DNA of 64,000 nucleotides from Pseudomonas ceruminis (lineage in GTDB: Bacteria > Pseudomonadota > Gammaproteobacteria > Pseudomonadales > Pseudomonadaceae). How positions within the stretch are numbered: the stretch's first letter is position 1; the number at the start of each line of letters is the position of its first letter. The position numbers and the translations under genes are program-made. This document shows, piece by piece, positions 17,581 to 26,712 of this stretch. The notes below the pieces were generated by a model. That model was given only the letters and a program-made list of their open reading frames with translations, searched no databases and was not told the origin of the DNA. The stretch spans positions 62,001-126,000 of the forward strand of contig NZ_BQHW01000002.1 in NCBI RefSeq assembly GCF_021602025.1, in the 5' to 3' direction.

Positions 17581-18255
17581 TTACATCAGGACTTTGATCA
17601 CCAGCAGATGCACCGGATAGAACAGGTAGCCCCAGCGCCGCACCGCAGGCACCCGCCAGCGCTCGATGCGCAGTATCAGGCAACCCACGGGAATGGCCAG
17701 CAACGCAGCGGCCATGGTCAGCAACGTGACGGGCGCCAACAAGTGCCCGCGCAACCAGCTGTTGGTCAGGTTCCCCGCCATCGCCAGCAGGCACGGTAAC
17801 AACCAGGTGAGCCCGCCGAGCTGGCGGGCCATCAGCCAGCCCGCCGGCAGCAACACACCTGGCAGGCCGTACATCAGATGCTGGCTGTACAACGCCCCCA
17901 CCAACGCGGCGACAAGCCCGGCCAGGCGAGCCCACACCTGGGCATTTCGCACGCCCCATGCCACCAGCAAGCCCAAGGCGAGGGTCGGTATCACGCTGAA
18001 TGTCTGGGTGCCTGGGTCCAGCCAGCGATAAGGCCCTTCGGACAGCACCGCGAAGGCGAGCATCCACCCCAGATAGCGCGCCTGAATGCTTTGCGCACGG
18101 GCTACGTTGGCGGCAATGGCCAAGCAGAACAGCGGAAATGCCAACCGGCCGACAATGAACAGGCCATCGGCGGCTGGCCACAGGTAGCGCAAGTGGTCGG
18201 CGACCATGGTCAGTATCGCCGTCCACTTGACCAGGTCCAGGCCTGACGAGCGCAT
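17581..18255 (-). CDS. TraX-family integral membrane protein
   Basis: A 224-residue polytopic membrane protein beginning MRSSGLDLVKWTAILTMVADH, the hallmark of the TraX/acyltransferase-like family. Six to eight hydrophobic segments are visible, and the C-terminus carries FYPVHLLVIKVLM. TraX of F plasmid acetylates pilin; chromosomal relatives are mostly uncharacterised and probably acetylate surface molecules. Three bases separate it from the upstream DUF457-type gene, so the two are probably co-transcribed. No other conjugation genes lie nearby. Confidence 0.8.
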   Translation of the reverse strand: MRSSGLDLVKWTAILTMVADHLRYLWPAADGLFIVGRLAFPLFCLAIAANVARAQSIQARYLGWMLAFAVLSEGPYRWLDPGTQTFSVIPTLALGLLVAWGVRNAQVWARLAGLVAALVGALYSQHLMYGLPGVLLPAGWLMARQLGGLTWLLPCLLAMAGNLTNSWLRGHLLAPVTLLTMAAALLAIPVGCLILRIERWRVPAVRRWGYLFYPVHLLVIKVLM

Positions 18256-18258
18256 GCG

Positions 18259-19344
18259 TCAGCGCCCGGGCTCGGCGGTTTGGCCCAGGTACTTGGCGGT
18301 CCAGGCTGCCAGCGGGAGCGGCGGTTGCTGGGCGAGGATGCGTCGCCAGATCAACGCCAGATCGTGGCTATCGAACATCGAGCCGCCCCCCGCCCTCTGC
18401 CAGTGGCTCGGCGTGTCCGCCACCCAGCGGCCCTGGCTGTCGCGGTGGGCCATGTTGAAGCGGAAGGTGTAGTTGCCGGGGATACCCATGCGCAAGTCAG
18501 TAACCACTAATACGTCGCCGATCTGGTCATAGCGCAGCCAGTCATCGGTGAACCAGCGCAGGCGCTGCAGCAAGGGCGCTGAGCTGAGCTGCCTGGCGGT
18601 GTCAAGGTTCAGCGGCAGGCGCTGCATTTCCGGCGGGTCCCGGTCGAATGCGCTGCTGATGCCTTCGTAGTAATCACCCTCGGGGGTCTTGGCCAATACC
18701 CGCCACACCAGGCTGTTGAAGGCCATGGGCACGGCACGTACCTGGCTCACAGTAACGCCTTGCTGGTCGAGGGCCGCCTGGAAACGCTGTTCGGCCGCCA
18801 TGCGCCCGGCCAGCCCGAAACCCAGGTAGGCGGTGCTCAACAGTAGCGCCAGGCTCATGTACCGCAGCGCGTTGCCGTTCATGCCCTTGATGGCGGTGTA
18901 GAGCACAGCGGCCAGTAGCGGTACGGTGTAGAGCGGGTCGATGATGAACACCGCCGCCCAACTGAGCGGCGTGGCCTGCAAGGGCCAGAACAGCTGAGTG
19001 CCGTATACCGTGAACGCGTCCAGGATCGGGTGGGTCACCAGCACCAGCCAAAACGCCAGGAACAGCCTGGGCCACGTGTAGCCTTTGCCGGGCCATCGCC
19101 TGCACGCTAGCGAGTGGACCCGCCAGGCCAGCAGCAGGGCAAGCCCGGTCAACACGAAAATGGAGTGGGAAAAACCCCGGTGGTAGGTCATCTGCGACAC
19201 CGGGTCGGCGTAGCGGATGACCACATCGAGGTCTGGTACGGTGGCAAGCGCCGCGCCATAAGCCAGCGCGCGACGGCCCTGGATACGGCCGAGCACCGTG
19301 CCTTGAAGGGCGGCGCCTAGCACGGCTTGGGTGATTGAGTCCAA
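18259..19344 (-). CDS. YdjM/YbcI-type membrane-bound metal-dependent hydrolase (DUF457)
   Basis: A 361-residue protein starting MDSITQAVLGAALQGTVLG. It carries the family's metal-binding histidine and aspartate motifs: VPDLDVVIRY, TYHRGFSHSIFVL and LVTHPILDAFT. About five membrane segments occupy the N-terminal half; the C-terminal 150 residues look soluble. E. coli YdjM is an SOS-induced inner-membrane protein. The substrate is unknown. It probably heads a two-gene transcript with the TraX-like gene. Confidence 0.85.
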   Translation of the reverse strand: MDSITQAVLGAALQGTVLGRIQGRRALAYGAALATVPDLDVVIRYADPVSQMTYHRGFSHSIFVLTGLALLLAWRVHSLACRRWPGKGYTWPRLFLAFWLVLVTHPILDAFTVYGTQLFWPLQATPLSWAAVFIIDPLYTVPLLAAVLYTAIKGMNGNALRYMSLALLLSTAYLGFGLAGRMAAEQRFQAALDQQGVTVSQVRAVPMAFNSLVWRVLAKTPEGDYYEGISSAFDRDPPEMQRLPLNLDTARQLSSAPLLQRLRWFTDDWLRYDQIGDVLVVTDLRMGIPGNYTFRFNMAHRDSQGRWVADTPSHWQRAGGGSMFDSHDLALIWRRILAQQPPLPLAAWTAKYLGQTAEPGR

Positions 19345-19454
19345 AGGAGGGTTTCCTGAAGGGGCAATACAGGAAACCTACCCCCCTGCAGCTCAAGGGT
19401 GCAAATGCAGGTGTGTGACAACCCGTAGCCAGCGCCCACAGGTGCGTGGCTTTC

Positions 19455-19481
19455 TGTGGGAGCCGGCCTGCCCGCGACAGG
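19455..19481. repeat. REP-like palindromic element
   Basis: The stretch TGTGGGAGCCGGCC followed by TGCCCGCGACAGG has the shape of the P. putida repetitive extragenic palindrome. It sits in the 149-bp gap between the benF stop and the next leftward gene. In that place it could terminate or insulate the ben-cat transcript. Confidence 0.6.
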
Positions 19482-19493
19482 ACCGGTGGCAGC

Positions 19494-20744
19494 TCAGAGA
19501 AGCTGCCAGGTGTACACCAGGATCAACCGGTTCTCATCGATATCGCTGCGGTAGTTGGAACGCGCCATGGCATTTCTCACCCGAATCCCCAATCCCTTGA
19601 ACACCCCGCTCTGCACCGCATAGCCCAGGTCGATATCGCGCTCCCGGTCCTTGCCTTCAAACCCCAGGCCAGTGTCGACGTTGTTACCGGTGATGTAGCG
19701 CACGGTTGCCGTCAGCCCCGGAATTCCCATGGCGGCAAAGTTGTAGTCATAACGCAGTTGATAGGAGCGCTCGTCGGTGTAGGCGAACTCGTAGGTCGGC
19801 ACCTCGTTGCCCAAGGGTGAGATATTGGCGAATACCCGCGGAAACGGGCTGTCACCATAGATACCCTGGTAGCCGACGTGGAAACTGTGGCCACCGTGCC
19901 TGGCCGTCAACAGCGAAAAGAACGCCTGGTTGTCGATGTTGCCCAGCAACGCATCGCCATCCTCCCGGGCGGTGAAAAAACCCAGGTTTGCGCCAAGCAC
20001 CCACTCGCCCAGCGGCTGGCTGTGTTTCAAACCGACAAAGCCCTGCTGGTAGATGTCCTCGAGTTGCCCGTACCACAGGCTGACGCTGCTCTGGTTGGCA
20101 TTGAACGCGTAGTCGCCACCCACATAATTGAAACCGTCACTCTCGGCCTGGCGCTGCGGCACGTGGCCCAGCATGGCGTTCATCCTGCCATCACCGCCCT
20201 CGTTGCGCAGGTGCGTGGACCTCAGGTGGCCCGCCTGAACGGTCAGGCCCTCACGTTCAGACGAGGTCAGGCTAACGCCCTGGTAGGTCGGCGGCAGCAG
20301 GCGAATATCGCTGAAGGTCAGCACCGGCAGGTTAGGCTGCAACTCGCCCAACCGCAGCTCGGTCTTCGACAGCCGGGCTTTGAAGGTTGGCGCCAGGCGG
20401 CTGTACTCGGCAGCGGCGCGACCATCGGCATGCACCGGCAGCAGGCCGGTGTTGACCCGATCGGGGCTGCTGTCGAGCCTGATACCCAACAAGCCCAGGG
20501 CGTCCACGCCAACGCCGACGGTGCCCGGTGTGTAACCGGACTTGAAGTCGAGGATGAAACCCTGGGCCCACTCCTCGGCCCTGGATTGCGAGTTGGCACC
20601 CACGATGTCGGCGTAGTCGCGGCTGAAGTAGTAGTTGCGGGCGCTGAGGCTGGCCTTGGCATCCTCGAAGAAGCCGCCTTCGGCAGCGAGTAACGGCTGG
20701 CTGAGCAGCGTCAGCCCGATGGCGACGCAAGGGGTTTGGTTCAT
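19494..20744 (-). CDS. benF: BenF-like OprD-family outer-membrane porin
   Basis: A 416-residue OprD-family channel. The N-terminal 21 residues form a signal peptide ending LLAAEGG. The mature start [20 protein letters not shown] is characteristic of the family, as are the alternating hydrophobic strands and a C-terminus ending TWQLL. Family members pass small carboxylates; BenF is the benzoate-associated porin. It is the last gene of the leftward ben-cat operon, 54 bp after benE, which supports benzoate as substrate. Confidence 0.88.
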   Translation of the reverse strand: MNQTPCVAIGLTLLSQPLLAAEGGFFEDAKASLSARNYYFSRDYADIVGANSQSRAEEWAQGFILDFKSGYTPGTVGVGVDALGLLGIRLDSSPDRVNTGLLPVHADGRAAAEYSRLAPTFKARLSKTELRLGELQPNLPVLTFSDIRLLPPTYQGVSLTSSEREGLTVQAGHLRSTHLRNEGGDGRMNAMLGHVPQRQAESDGFNYVGGDYAFNANQSSVSLWYGQLEDIYQQGFVGLKHSQPLGEWVLGANLGFFTAREDGDALLGNIDNQAFFSLLTARHGGHSFHVGYQGIYGDSPFPRVFANISPLGNEVPTYEFAYTDERSYQLRYDYNFAAMGIPGLTATVRYITGNNVDTGLGFEGKDRERDIDLGYAVQSGVFKGLGIRVRNAMARSNYRSDIDENRLILVYTWQLL

Positions 20745-20798
20745 TCCGAAGCTCTCTTGATCTTGTTGTTATGGGTAAAGCGTTGGGAATACGAGTGA

Positions 20799-21998
20799 TC
20801 AGGGGTTACGACGCAAGGCCTGTGGCACGGGTGGGCGCCGCAGGCGCAGCAGTGCATGGGCCAGCAAGCCGAACAGCAGCCCCCAGAACGCGGCCGAAAG
20901 ACCAAGGAAAGACACGCCAGAAGCCGTGACCAGGAAGGTGAACACGCCGGCATCACGCTCTTGTGGCTCTGCCAGGCTGCGCACCAGGGCTTCGCTGATC
21001 GCGCCGTACAACGCGAGCCCGGCCAGGGCGGCGATCAGCGCGGCGGGAAAGGCGGCGAACAGCGACATCAGCGTCGCCCCGGCGATGCCCAGCAGCAGGT
21101 ACAGCGCGCTGCCCGCCACGGCTGCGACGTAGCGCCGGCGTGGGTTTTCATGGGCTTCTTGGCCTGTGCACAGGCTGGCGGTGACCGCCGCGAGGTTCAG
21201 CCCATGGCAACCGAACGGCGCCAACAACGCGCCGCCCAGGGCGCTGGCGCTGATCAACGGGCTGGCTGGCGTGGCGTAACCTGCGTTGCGCAACACAGCC
21301 ATGCCCGGCATGAACTGCCCGGTCAGCGCCACCAGCACCAGGGGCAAGGCCAGGCTGAACAAGGCTGCCAGGCTGAACTGCGGGGTGATCCACTGCGGCG
21401 AAGCCAGCGCCATCACCAGCGCCTCGCTGCGAAAGGCTCCGCTGGCCACGGTCACCGCTGCGCCGACACTCAGCACTGCTGCCACCGCGTAGCGGGGGTG
21501 CAGCCGGCGCATGAGCACATAGGTGGTGAACATCGCCAGCACCAGCACAGGCTGCACTGGCAGGGCACGGAACACCTCGATGCCGAAACTGAACAGGATA
21601 CCGGCCTGCATGCCGGCAGCGATCGAGCCCGGCAGTCGCGCGATGATGCGGTCGAACGCCCCGCTTATGCCGATCAGCAACAGGACCAGGTTGGCCAGCA
21701 GGTACGCACCCACCGCCTGCGCCACACCCAGCTGGGGCAAGGCGGTCACCAGCAGCGCGGAACCTGGTATCGACCAGGCGATCACCACCGGCACGCGATA
21801 GTGCAGGCTGAGCAGTGCACCCAGCACCGCACTGCCCATGGATATGGCCCATACCCAAGAAGACAACAGGCCATGGGACAGGCCCGCGGCTTCAGCCGCA
21901 TGGAAGATGATGACCAGCGGGCCGGCATAGGAGATCAACGTCGCGATGCAACCGGCGACGATGGCGGACACAGAGCTGTCCTTGACCAAGGTTTGCAT
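20799..21998 (-). CDS. benE: BenE benzoate/H+ symporter
   Basis: A 399-residue transporter with 11-12 hydrophobic helices, starting MQTLVKDSSVSAIVAGCIATL. Family motifs include ISYAGPLVIIFHAAE and ALLAPFGCHGLNLAAVTASLC. BenE proteins import benzoate with protons. The ATG at 21998 has a GAGAG site upstream; the longer frame runs into a REP-like repeat. It follows catA by 117 bp and precedes benF. The operon therefore encodes two inner-membrane importers, BenK and BenE. Confidence 0.9.
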   Translation of the reverse strand: MQTLVKDSSVSAIVAGCIATLISYAGPLVIIFHAAEAAGLSHGLLSSWVWAISMGSAVLGALLSLHYRVPVVIAWSIPGSALLVTALPQLGVAQAVGAYLLANLVLLLIGISGAFDRIIARLPGSIAAGMQAGILFSFGIEVFRALPVQPVLVLAMFTTYVLMRRLHPRYAVAAVLSVGAAVTVASGAFRSEALVMALASPQWITPQFSLAALFSLALPLVLVALTGQFMPGMAVLRNAGYATPASPLISASALGGALLAPFGCHGLNLAAVTASLCTGQEAHENPRRRYVAAVAGSALYLLLGIAGATLMSLFAAFPAALIAALAGLALYGAISEALVRSLAEPQERDAGVFTFLVTASGVSFLGLSAAFWGLLFGLLAHALLRLRRPPVPQALRRNP

Positions 21999-22079
21999 GG
22001 GGGCTCTCTCGACAGTGGGATGGCAAGGACATTGCCCTTGATCGCTGGCAAACCGGCTTCCACACGACACCCGCTGAAC

Positions 22080-22115
22080 CGGGCCTGTGAGAGCCGGCTT
22101 CCCGGCGATTGGGCC
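22080..22115. repeat. REP-like palindrome between catA and benE
   Basis: The gap contains GAGAGCCGGCTTCCCGGCGA, whose GCCGG/CCGGC arms form the core of a P. putida-type REP element. A related half (AACCGGCTTCCACACG) lies just upstream near 22050. Inside an operon such an element can lower expression of the distal genes benE and benF or protect the catA 3' end. Confidence 0.55.
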
Positions 22116-23030
22116 TCAGCCTTCCTGCAACGCCCGAGGTCGCCCGCTGCGCTGTTCGTCCGCACCGCCCTGGGCCTTCTGCAACTGGAAGTCGAACTTC
22201 AGCAAGGCATGGCGCCCCGCAGCGTCTTCATGGAACACCACCTCCCCCACCAACCCGTCACGGGTCGCATAGGCAAAGTCGTCCCACAGGTACTTGTCGC
22301 CCGACAGGTTGATCTGCGTGGTCAGGTGGCGATGCCCAGGCGCCGAGATGAAGAAGTGCACGTGGGCCGGACGCTGGCCGTGGCGACCGAGCAGGTCCAG
22401 GCACTCCTGGGTCGGGCCCTGCGGGTCGCAGCCGTAGCCCGATGGCACGATGGAGCGGGCGCGGTAGCGGCCTTGGGCATCGGTGATGATGCGCCGGCGC
22501 AGGTTGTAGTCGGACTGGCTCGGATCGAAGAACGAATAGGTACCACGGGTGTTGGCGTGCCACAGGTCGACCGTGGCGCCGGCCAGGGGACGGCCTTGCG
22601 GGTCCAGGACCTGGCCTTGGAGGAACATCACCGTGGCCACGCCCTCCTCGCTGCCATCGTCCATGCGCACCTCACCCTGGGCAATGGGCGCGCCGGCGAC
22701 GTACAGCGGGCCTTCGATGGTGCGCGGGGTGCCACCGCGTAGCCCGGCCTGCTCATCCTTGGCATCCTGCAACAGGTCGAGAAAGTGCTCGATGCCCAAC
22801 CCCGCCACCAGCAGCCCGGCCTCACCGCGACTGCCCAGGCGGTTGAGGTAATCCACGGCGTGCCAGAACTCGTCCTCGCTGATGTCCAGGTCTTCGATCA
22901 GGCGTGCGGTGTCCTGCAGCACACGTTGGACGATGCGTTTCAGGCGCGGGTTGCCATCGTCGTTGCCCAGGCCTGCGGCTTGCTTGAAGAACGCCTGAAT
23001 GTCGGGGGTGTGGGAAATCTTCACGGTCAT
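22116..23030 (-). CDS. catA: catechol 1,2-dioxygenase
   Basis: An intradiol ring-cleavage enzyme that converts catechol to cis,cis-muconate. It has 304 residues, near the usual length. The Fe(III) ligands are visible as Tyr165 (RGTYSFFD), Tyr199 (SGYGCDP), and His223/His225 (PAHVHFF). The N-terminal helical dimerisation region is present. It follows catC by 39 bp in the order catB-catC-catA, the order common in fluorescent pseudomonads. It is cytoplasmic and acts just after BenD. Confidence 0.96.
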   Translation of the reverse strand: MTVKISHTPDIQAFFKQAAGLGNDDGNPRLKRIVQRVLQDTARLIEDLDISEDEFWHAVDYLNRLGSRGEAGLLVAGLGIEHFLDLLQDAKDEQAGLRGGTPRTIEGPLYVAGAPIAQGEVRMDDGSEEGVATVMFLQGQVLDPQGRPLAGATVDLWHANTRGTYSFFDPSQSDYNLRRRIITDAQGRYRARSIVPSGYGCDPQGPTQECLDLLGRHGQRPAHVHFFISAPGHRHLTTQINLSGDKYLWDDFAYATRDGLVGEVVFHEDAAGRHALLKFDFQLQKAQGGADEQRSGRPRALQEG

Positions 23031-23069
23031 GTCGGTTACCTCATCTTGTTCTTGTGCAAATGGCCTGGC

Positions 23070-23360
23070 TCAACGGTCGTCGGTGTGGATCGACGATGGG
23101 TGGCGGCACAGGCCGTCCACCTCGATGTCCATGTAGGGGAACAGCGGCAGCTGCAGCAGCGTGTCGTGCAGCGCCTCGACGCTGGGCACGTCGAACACGC
23201 TGTAATTGGCGTAGTGCCCAGCGATGCGCCACAGGTGGCGCCAGGTGCCCTCGCGTTGCAGGCGCTGGGCCAGTTCCTTTTCGTCAGCCTTCAGTTGCGT
23301 GGCCTTGGCCGGGTCCATGTCGGCCGGCAGTTTCACGGTCATCTTCACGTGGAACAGCAT
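23070..23360 (-). CDS. catC: muconolactone delta-isomerase
   Basis: The protein has 96 residues, the standard length, beginning MLFHVKMTVKLPADMDP and ending with a short variable tail. It contains the family stretch GHYANYSVFDVPSVEALHD. It isomerises muconolactone to beta-ketoadipate enol-lactone and forms a decamer in known species. It lies 15 bp after catB, with a GGAGAACACC ribosome site in the gap. Confidence 0.96.
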   Translation of the reverse strand: MLFHVKMTVKLPADMDPAKATQLKADEKELAQRLQREGTWRHLWRIAGHYANYSVFDVPSVEALHDTLLQLPLFPYMDIEVDGLCRHPSSIHTDDR

Positions 23361-23375
23361 GGTGTTCTCCTAGGG

Positions 23376-24497
23376 TCAGCGGCGGGCAAAGCGCGCCAGG
23401 CGGTGTTCGTCGAGGGTCAAGCCAAGGCCCGGGGTGCGCGGCACGTGCAGCTGGAAGTCGCGGTACACCGGCGGCTCGTTGACGATTTCTTCGGTCAGCA
23501 GCAGTGGCCCGAACAGCTCGGTGCCCCAGGTCAGCTGGCGCAGGGTGACAAAGGCATGGGCCGAGGCCAGGGTGCCGATCGAGCCTTCGAGCATGGTCCC
23601 GCCGTACAGCGCGATGCCCGCAGCCTCAGCGATCTGCGCGGTGCGTAGCACGGCGCGGGGGCCGCCGTTCTTGGCGATTTTCAGGGCAAAGATGCTGGCG
23701 GCACCGTCCGCGGCCAGGCTGAACGCGTCCTCGACGCTTTCGATCGACTCGTCGGCCATGATCGGCGCCGGGCTGCGCTGGTTCAGGCGCACCTGGCCGC
23801 TGCGGTTGTGGCGCGCAATCGGCTGCTCGATCAAGTCGATGCCGTGGTCGCCCAGCACTTGGCAGGCGCGGATGGCCTGGGACTCGTCCCAGTACTGGTT
23901 GACGTCGACCCGCACGCTGGCACGCTGGCCCAGTGCGCGTTTGATCGCTACCACATGGTCCAGGTCCTGTTGCAGCGGGTTGGCACCAATCTTGAGTTTG
24001 AACACGCGGTGGCGGCGCACCTCCAGCATGTGCTCGGCCTCGGCGATATCGCGGGCAGTGTCGCCGCTGGCCAGGGTCCAGGCCACTTCCAGGGTGTCAC
24101 GCACGCGCCCGCCCAGCAGCTCGCTGACCGGCAGGCCCAGGCGCTTGCCCTGGGCATCGAGCAAGGCGCTCTCGATGCCGGACTTGGCGAAGGTGTTGCC
24201 CTTGGCCAACGTGTCCAGCTGGAGCATGGCGGCGTTGATGTTGTCGGCCGGCAGGCCGATCAAGGCCGGCGCCAGGTGCGCGTCGATGTTGGCCTTGATG
24301 CCCTCGGGGCTTTCGTAGCCGTAGGCGAGGCCACCGATGGTGGTGGCCTCGCCGATGCCTTCCACGCCATCGCTGCAGCGCAGGCGCAGCACCACCAGGG
24401 TCTGTTGCTGCAGGGTGTGCATGGCCAGCTTGTGCGGGCGGATGGTGGGCAGGTCGACGATGATTGCGTCCAGCCGTTCGATGGTCGGGCTTTTCAT
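23376..24497 (-). CDS. catB: muconate cycloisomerase
   Basis: A 373-residue enolase-superfamily enzyme that lactonises cis,cis-muconate. The KxK motif Lys167/Lys169 (VFKLKIG) matches the known catalytic lysine positions. The metal-ligand motifs DVNQYWDE, IEQPI and MADESIE follow, then FALKIAKNGG. Only 30 bp separate it from the benK stop, leaving almost no room for a separate CatR-type promoter. Co-transcription with the ben genes is therefore likely. Confidence 0.96.
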   Translation of the reverse strand: MKSPTIERLDAIIVDLPTIRPHKLAMHTLQQQTLVVLRLRCSDGVEGIGEATTIGGLAYGYESPEGIKANIDAHLAPALIGLPADNINAAMLQLDTLAKGNTFAKSGIESALLDAQGKRLGLPVSELLGGRVRDTLEVAWTLASGDTARDIAEAEHMLEVRRHRVFKLKIGANPLQQDLDHVVAIKRALGQRASVRVDVNQYWDESQAIRACQVLGDHGIDLIEQPIARHNRSGQVRLNQRSPAPIMADESIESVEDAFSLAADGAASIFALKIAKNGGPRAVLRTAQIAEAAGIALYGGTMLEGSIGTLASAHAFVTLRQLTWGTELFGPLLLTEEIVNEPPVYRDFQLHVPRTPGLGLTLDEHRLARFARR

Positions 24498-24527
24498 GCA
24501 AAATGCTCCAGTTCAGACAACGAAGGG

Positions 24528-25850
24528 TCAGGCTGCCGCCACCTGGGCGTGCCGCCGGCCGCTGGCCAGGTGCACGGCCATGGCCAGCGCGGCAATCGCG
24601 CCGGGGATGGCGAAGGCGATGAAGTTGAGTTGCAGCGGCAGGTTGATGCCCATCAGTGCACCGCCGAGCAACGGGCCGACGATGGCGCCGTTGCGACCGA
24701 TGCCCGAGGCCCAGCCCAGGCCGGTGGAGCGCACCGACAGGCCGTACAGCTGGGCGGCACCGGCATACAGCAGGATTTGCGTACCGATGGTGGTGGCGCC
24801 GGCAATGAAGATCAGCAAGTACAACACCGGCATCGGGCTGTTTACACCCAGCAGGCTGATCGACAACGCTGCCGCCAGGAAAAACGCCACCTTGACCTTG
24901 ACCAGGTTGTAACGGTCGCCCAGCCAGCCCCCAAGAATCGCCCCGGCCATGCCGCCAAAGTTCAGGGCCAGCAGGAACGACAGGCTCGAACCCAGGCTGT
25001 AGCCGGCGTTGGCCATCAGCTTTGGCAACCACGCGCTGAGCGCATAGACCATCAGCAGGCAGCAGAAAAACGCCAGCCACAGGGCCAAGGTGCGGGTAGC
25101 CAGGCCGTTACGGAACAAATCCAGCACCGAGCCGCCTTCACCTTTGCGCTCGGCCGCTTGCAACTGGTCGCCGGGCATTACATCGCAACCTGGGGCCAGG
25201 CGCTTGAGCAGCGTGCGCGCCTGCTCAGTACGCCCTTGGCGAACCAGAAAGCCAATCGACTCAGGCAGGTAGTAAAGAATCACCGGCAACAGCAGCAGTG
25301 GTATGGCGGCGGCGAAGAACATCGATTCCCAACCGAAACGCGGCAGCATGACAATACCCACCCCGGCCGAGAGCATGCCGCCCAGCGAATAGCCACTGAA
25401 CATAAGCGCCACCAGCGTACTGCGCAGGCGCTTGGGCGCGTATTCGTTCATCAGCGCCACCGCGTTGGGCATCAGGCCGCCGCAACCCAGGCCGGCGATG
25501 AAACGGTAGATACCAAACTCGCTGGGGCTGCTGGCGAAGCCGTTGAGAATGGTGGCCCCCGAAAACAAGGCGAAACAGATGGCGATGCCTTTCTTGCGCC
25601 CGATGCGGTCGGCCAGGCTGCCGAAGGCCAGGGCTCCGAACATCATGCCGAACAACGCGTAGCTGCCCAGCGCGCCGGCCTGCAAAGGGCTCAGGCCCCA
25701 CTCCTTCATGATCACCGGCAATACCACGCCGTAGATGAACAGGTCATAGCCGTCGAAGATCAGCAGCAGCCCACACCAGGCCATGATCATCCAGTGAAAG
25801 GCTGAGAAGCGGGCATTGTCGATGATCGGGTGCACGTCGATTGTGCGCAT
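24528..25850 (-). CDS. benK: BenK benzoate MFS transporter (AAHS family)
   Basis: A 440-residue, 12-helix transporter of the aromatic acid:H+ symporter family. The first helix region reads FDGYDLFIYGVVLP, a family motif with the key aspartates, and motif A is GSLADRIGRKKG. The central cytoplasmic loop is long, as expected. It lies between benD (54 bp upstream) and catB (30 bp downstream) and imports benzoate across the inner membrane. Confidence 0.94.
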   Translation of the reverse strand: MRTIDVHPIIDNARFSAFHWMIMAWCGLLLIFDGYDLFIYGVVLPVIMKEWGLSPLQAGALGSYALFGMMFGALAFGSLADRIGRKKGIAICFALFSGATILNGFASSPSEFGIYRFIAGLGCGGLMPNAVALMNEYAPKRLRSTLVALMFSGYSLGGMLSAGVGIVMLPRFGWESMFFAAAIPLLLLPVILYYLPESIGFLVRQGRTEQARTLLKRLAPGCDVMPGDQLQAAERKGEGGSVLDLFRNGLATRTLALWLAFFCCLLMVYALSAWLPKLMANAGYSLGSSLSFLLALNFGGMAGAILGGWLGDRYNLVKVKVAFFLAAALSISLLGVNSPMPVLYLLIFIAGATTIGTQILLYAGAAQLYGLSVRSTGLGWASGIGRNGAIVGPLLGGALMGINLPLQLNFIAFAIPGAIAALAMAVHLASGRRHAQVAAA

Positions 25851-25904
25851 GGCATCTGTCTCTCTTGTTGTTTTTGTGGAGGAAAAGCGTGCCGGGGGTG
25901 GCGG

Positions 25905-26666
25905 TCAGCCGAGGTCGCCGCCCCCTACCGGCAGGGTTACACCGGTGATGTACGAGGCGTCGTCAGAGGCCAGGAACAAGATGGCGCCGACCTGCTCGTC
26001 GATGCTGCCGTAGCGGTGCATCAGGCTACTGGCGATGGTCTGGTCGACGATCTGCTGGTACCAGCGCTTGTCCTGCTCGCTTTGTTCGGCGTCGTTGCGA
26101 GGCACGCGCCGGGGCGGCGCTTCGGTACCGCCGGGAGCCGTGGCGTTGACCCGGATACCACGGCCGGCGGTCTCGAAGGCCAGGCAAGCGGTAAGCGCGT
26201 TAACCCCCCCTTTGGCGGCGCCGTAGGGCACGCGGTTGACGCCGCGCGTGGCAATCGACGAGACGTTGACGATGGCGCCGCTGCCACGTTCGAGCATGTG
26301 CGGCAACGCCGCGTGGCAGCACCACAAGGTGGGGAACAGCGAGCGGCGCACTTCGGCCTCGATCTGGGCGACTTCGTAGTGCTCGAAAGGCTTGGCCCAG
26401 AGGGTACCGCCAACGTTGTTGATCAGGATGTCGAGGCGGCCGAAGGTTTCTACCGCCGTGGCCATGACCCGTGCGCAGTCGCCATGGTGTTCGAGGTCGG
26501 CGGTGAGGGTCAGCATGCCCTCCCCGGCCAGTTCGTGGACCAGCTCGGAGCGATCCACCGCCACCACCTGCGCGCCTTCGGCCTTGAGCCGCCAGCACAC
26601 GCCACGACCAATGCCTTGCGCGGCACCGGTGACCAGGGCGACTTTGCCTTGGAATCTTGAATTCAT
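25905..26666 (-). CDS. benD: benzoate cis-dihydrodiol dehydrogenase
   Basis: A short-chain dehydrogenase of 253 residues that oxidises benzoate cis-diol to catechol with loss of CO2. The nucleotide motif TGAAQGIGRG is near the N-terminus, followed by NNVGGT, the catalytic Ser in IVNVSSIA, and YGAAKGG (YxxxK). I chose the ATG at 26666 (MNSRFQGK) because GGAGAAAG lies 5-12 nt upstream. It is 46 bp after benC. Confidence 0.95.
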   Translation of the reverse strand: MNSRFQGKVALVTGAAQGIGRGVCWRLKAEGAQVVAVDRSELVHELAGEGMLTLTADLEHHGDCARVMATAVETFGRLDILINNVGGTLWAKPFEHYEVAQIEAEVRRSLFPTLWCCHAALPHMLERGSGAIVNVSSIATRGVNRVPYGAAKGGVNALTACLAFETAGRGIRVNATAPGGTEAPPRRVPRNDAEQSEQDKRWYQQIVDQTIASSLMHRYGSIDEQVGAILFLASDDASYITGVTLPVGGGDLG

Positions 26667-26712
26667 CAGTCTTTCTCCATGCTGGCGCAAACGCTGGGGG
26701 AGCCAAGGAAAT

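Noticed and set aside
20856-22742. 628-codon open frame on the plus strand, opposite benE and catA
   Set aside because: Antisense shadow with Gln- and Arg-rich composition, no motif and no ribosome site.
23808-25805. 665-codon open frame on the plus strand, opposite catB, benK and flanks
   Set aside because: It is a mirror of strongly recognisable minus-strand genes, with low-complexity Gln/Arg/Gly-rich composition and no domain motif; long antisense frames are common at this GC content.
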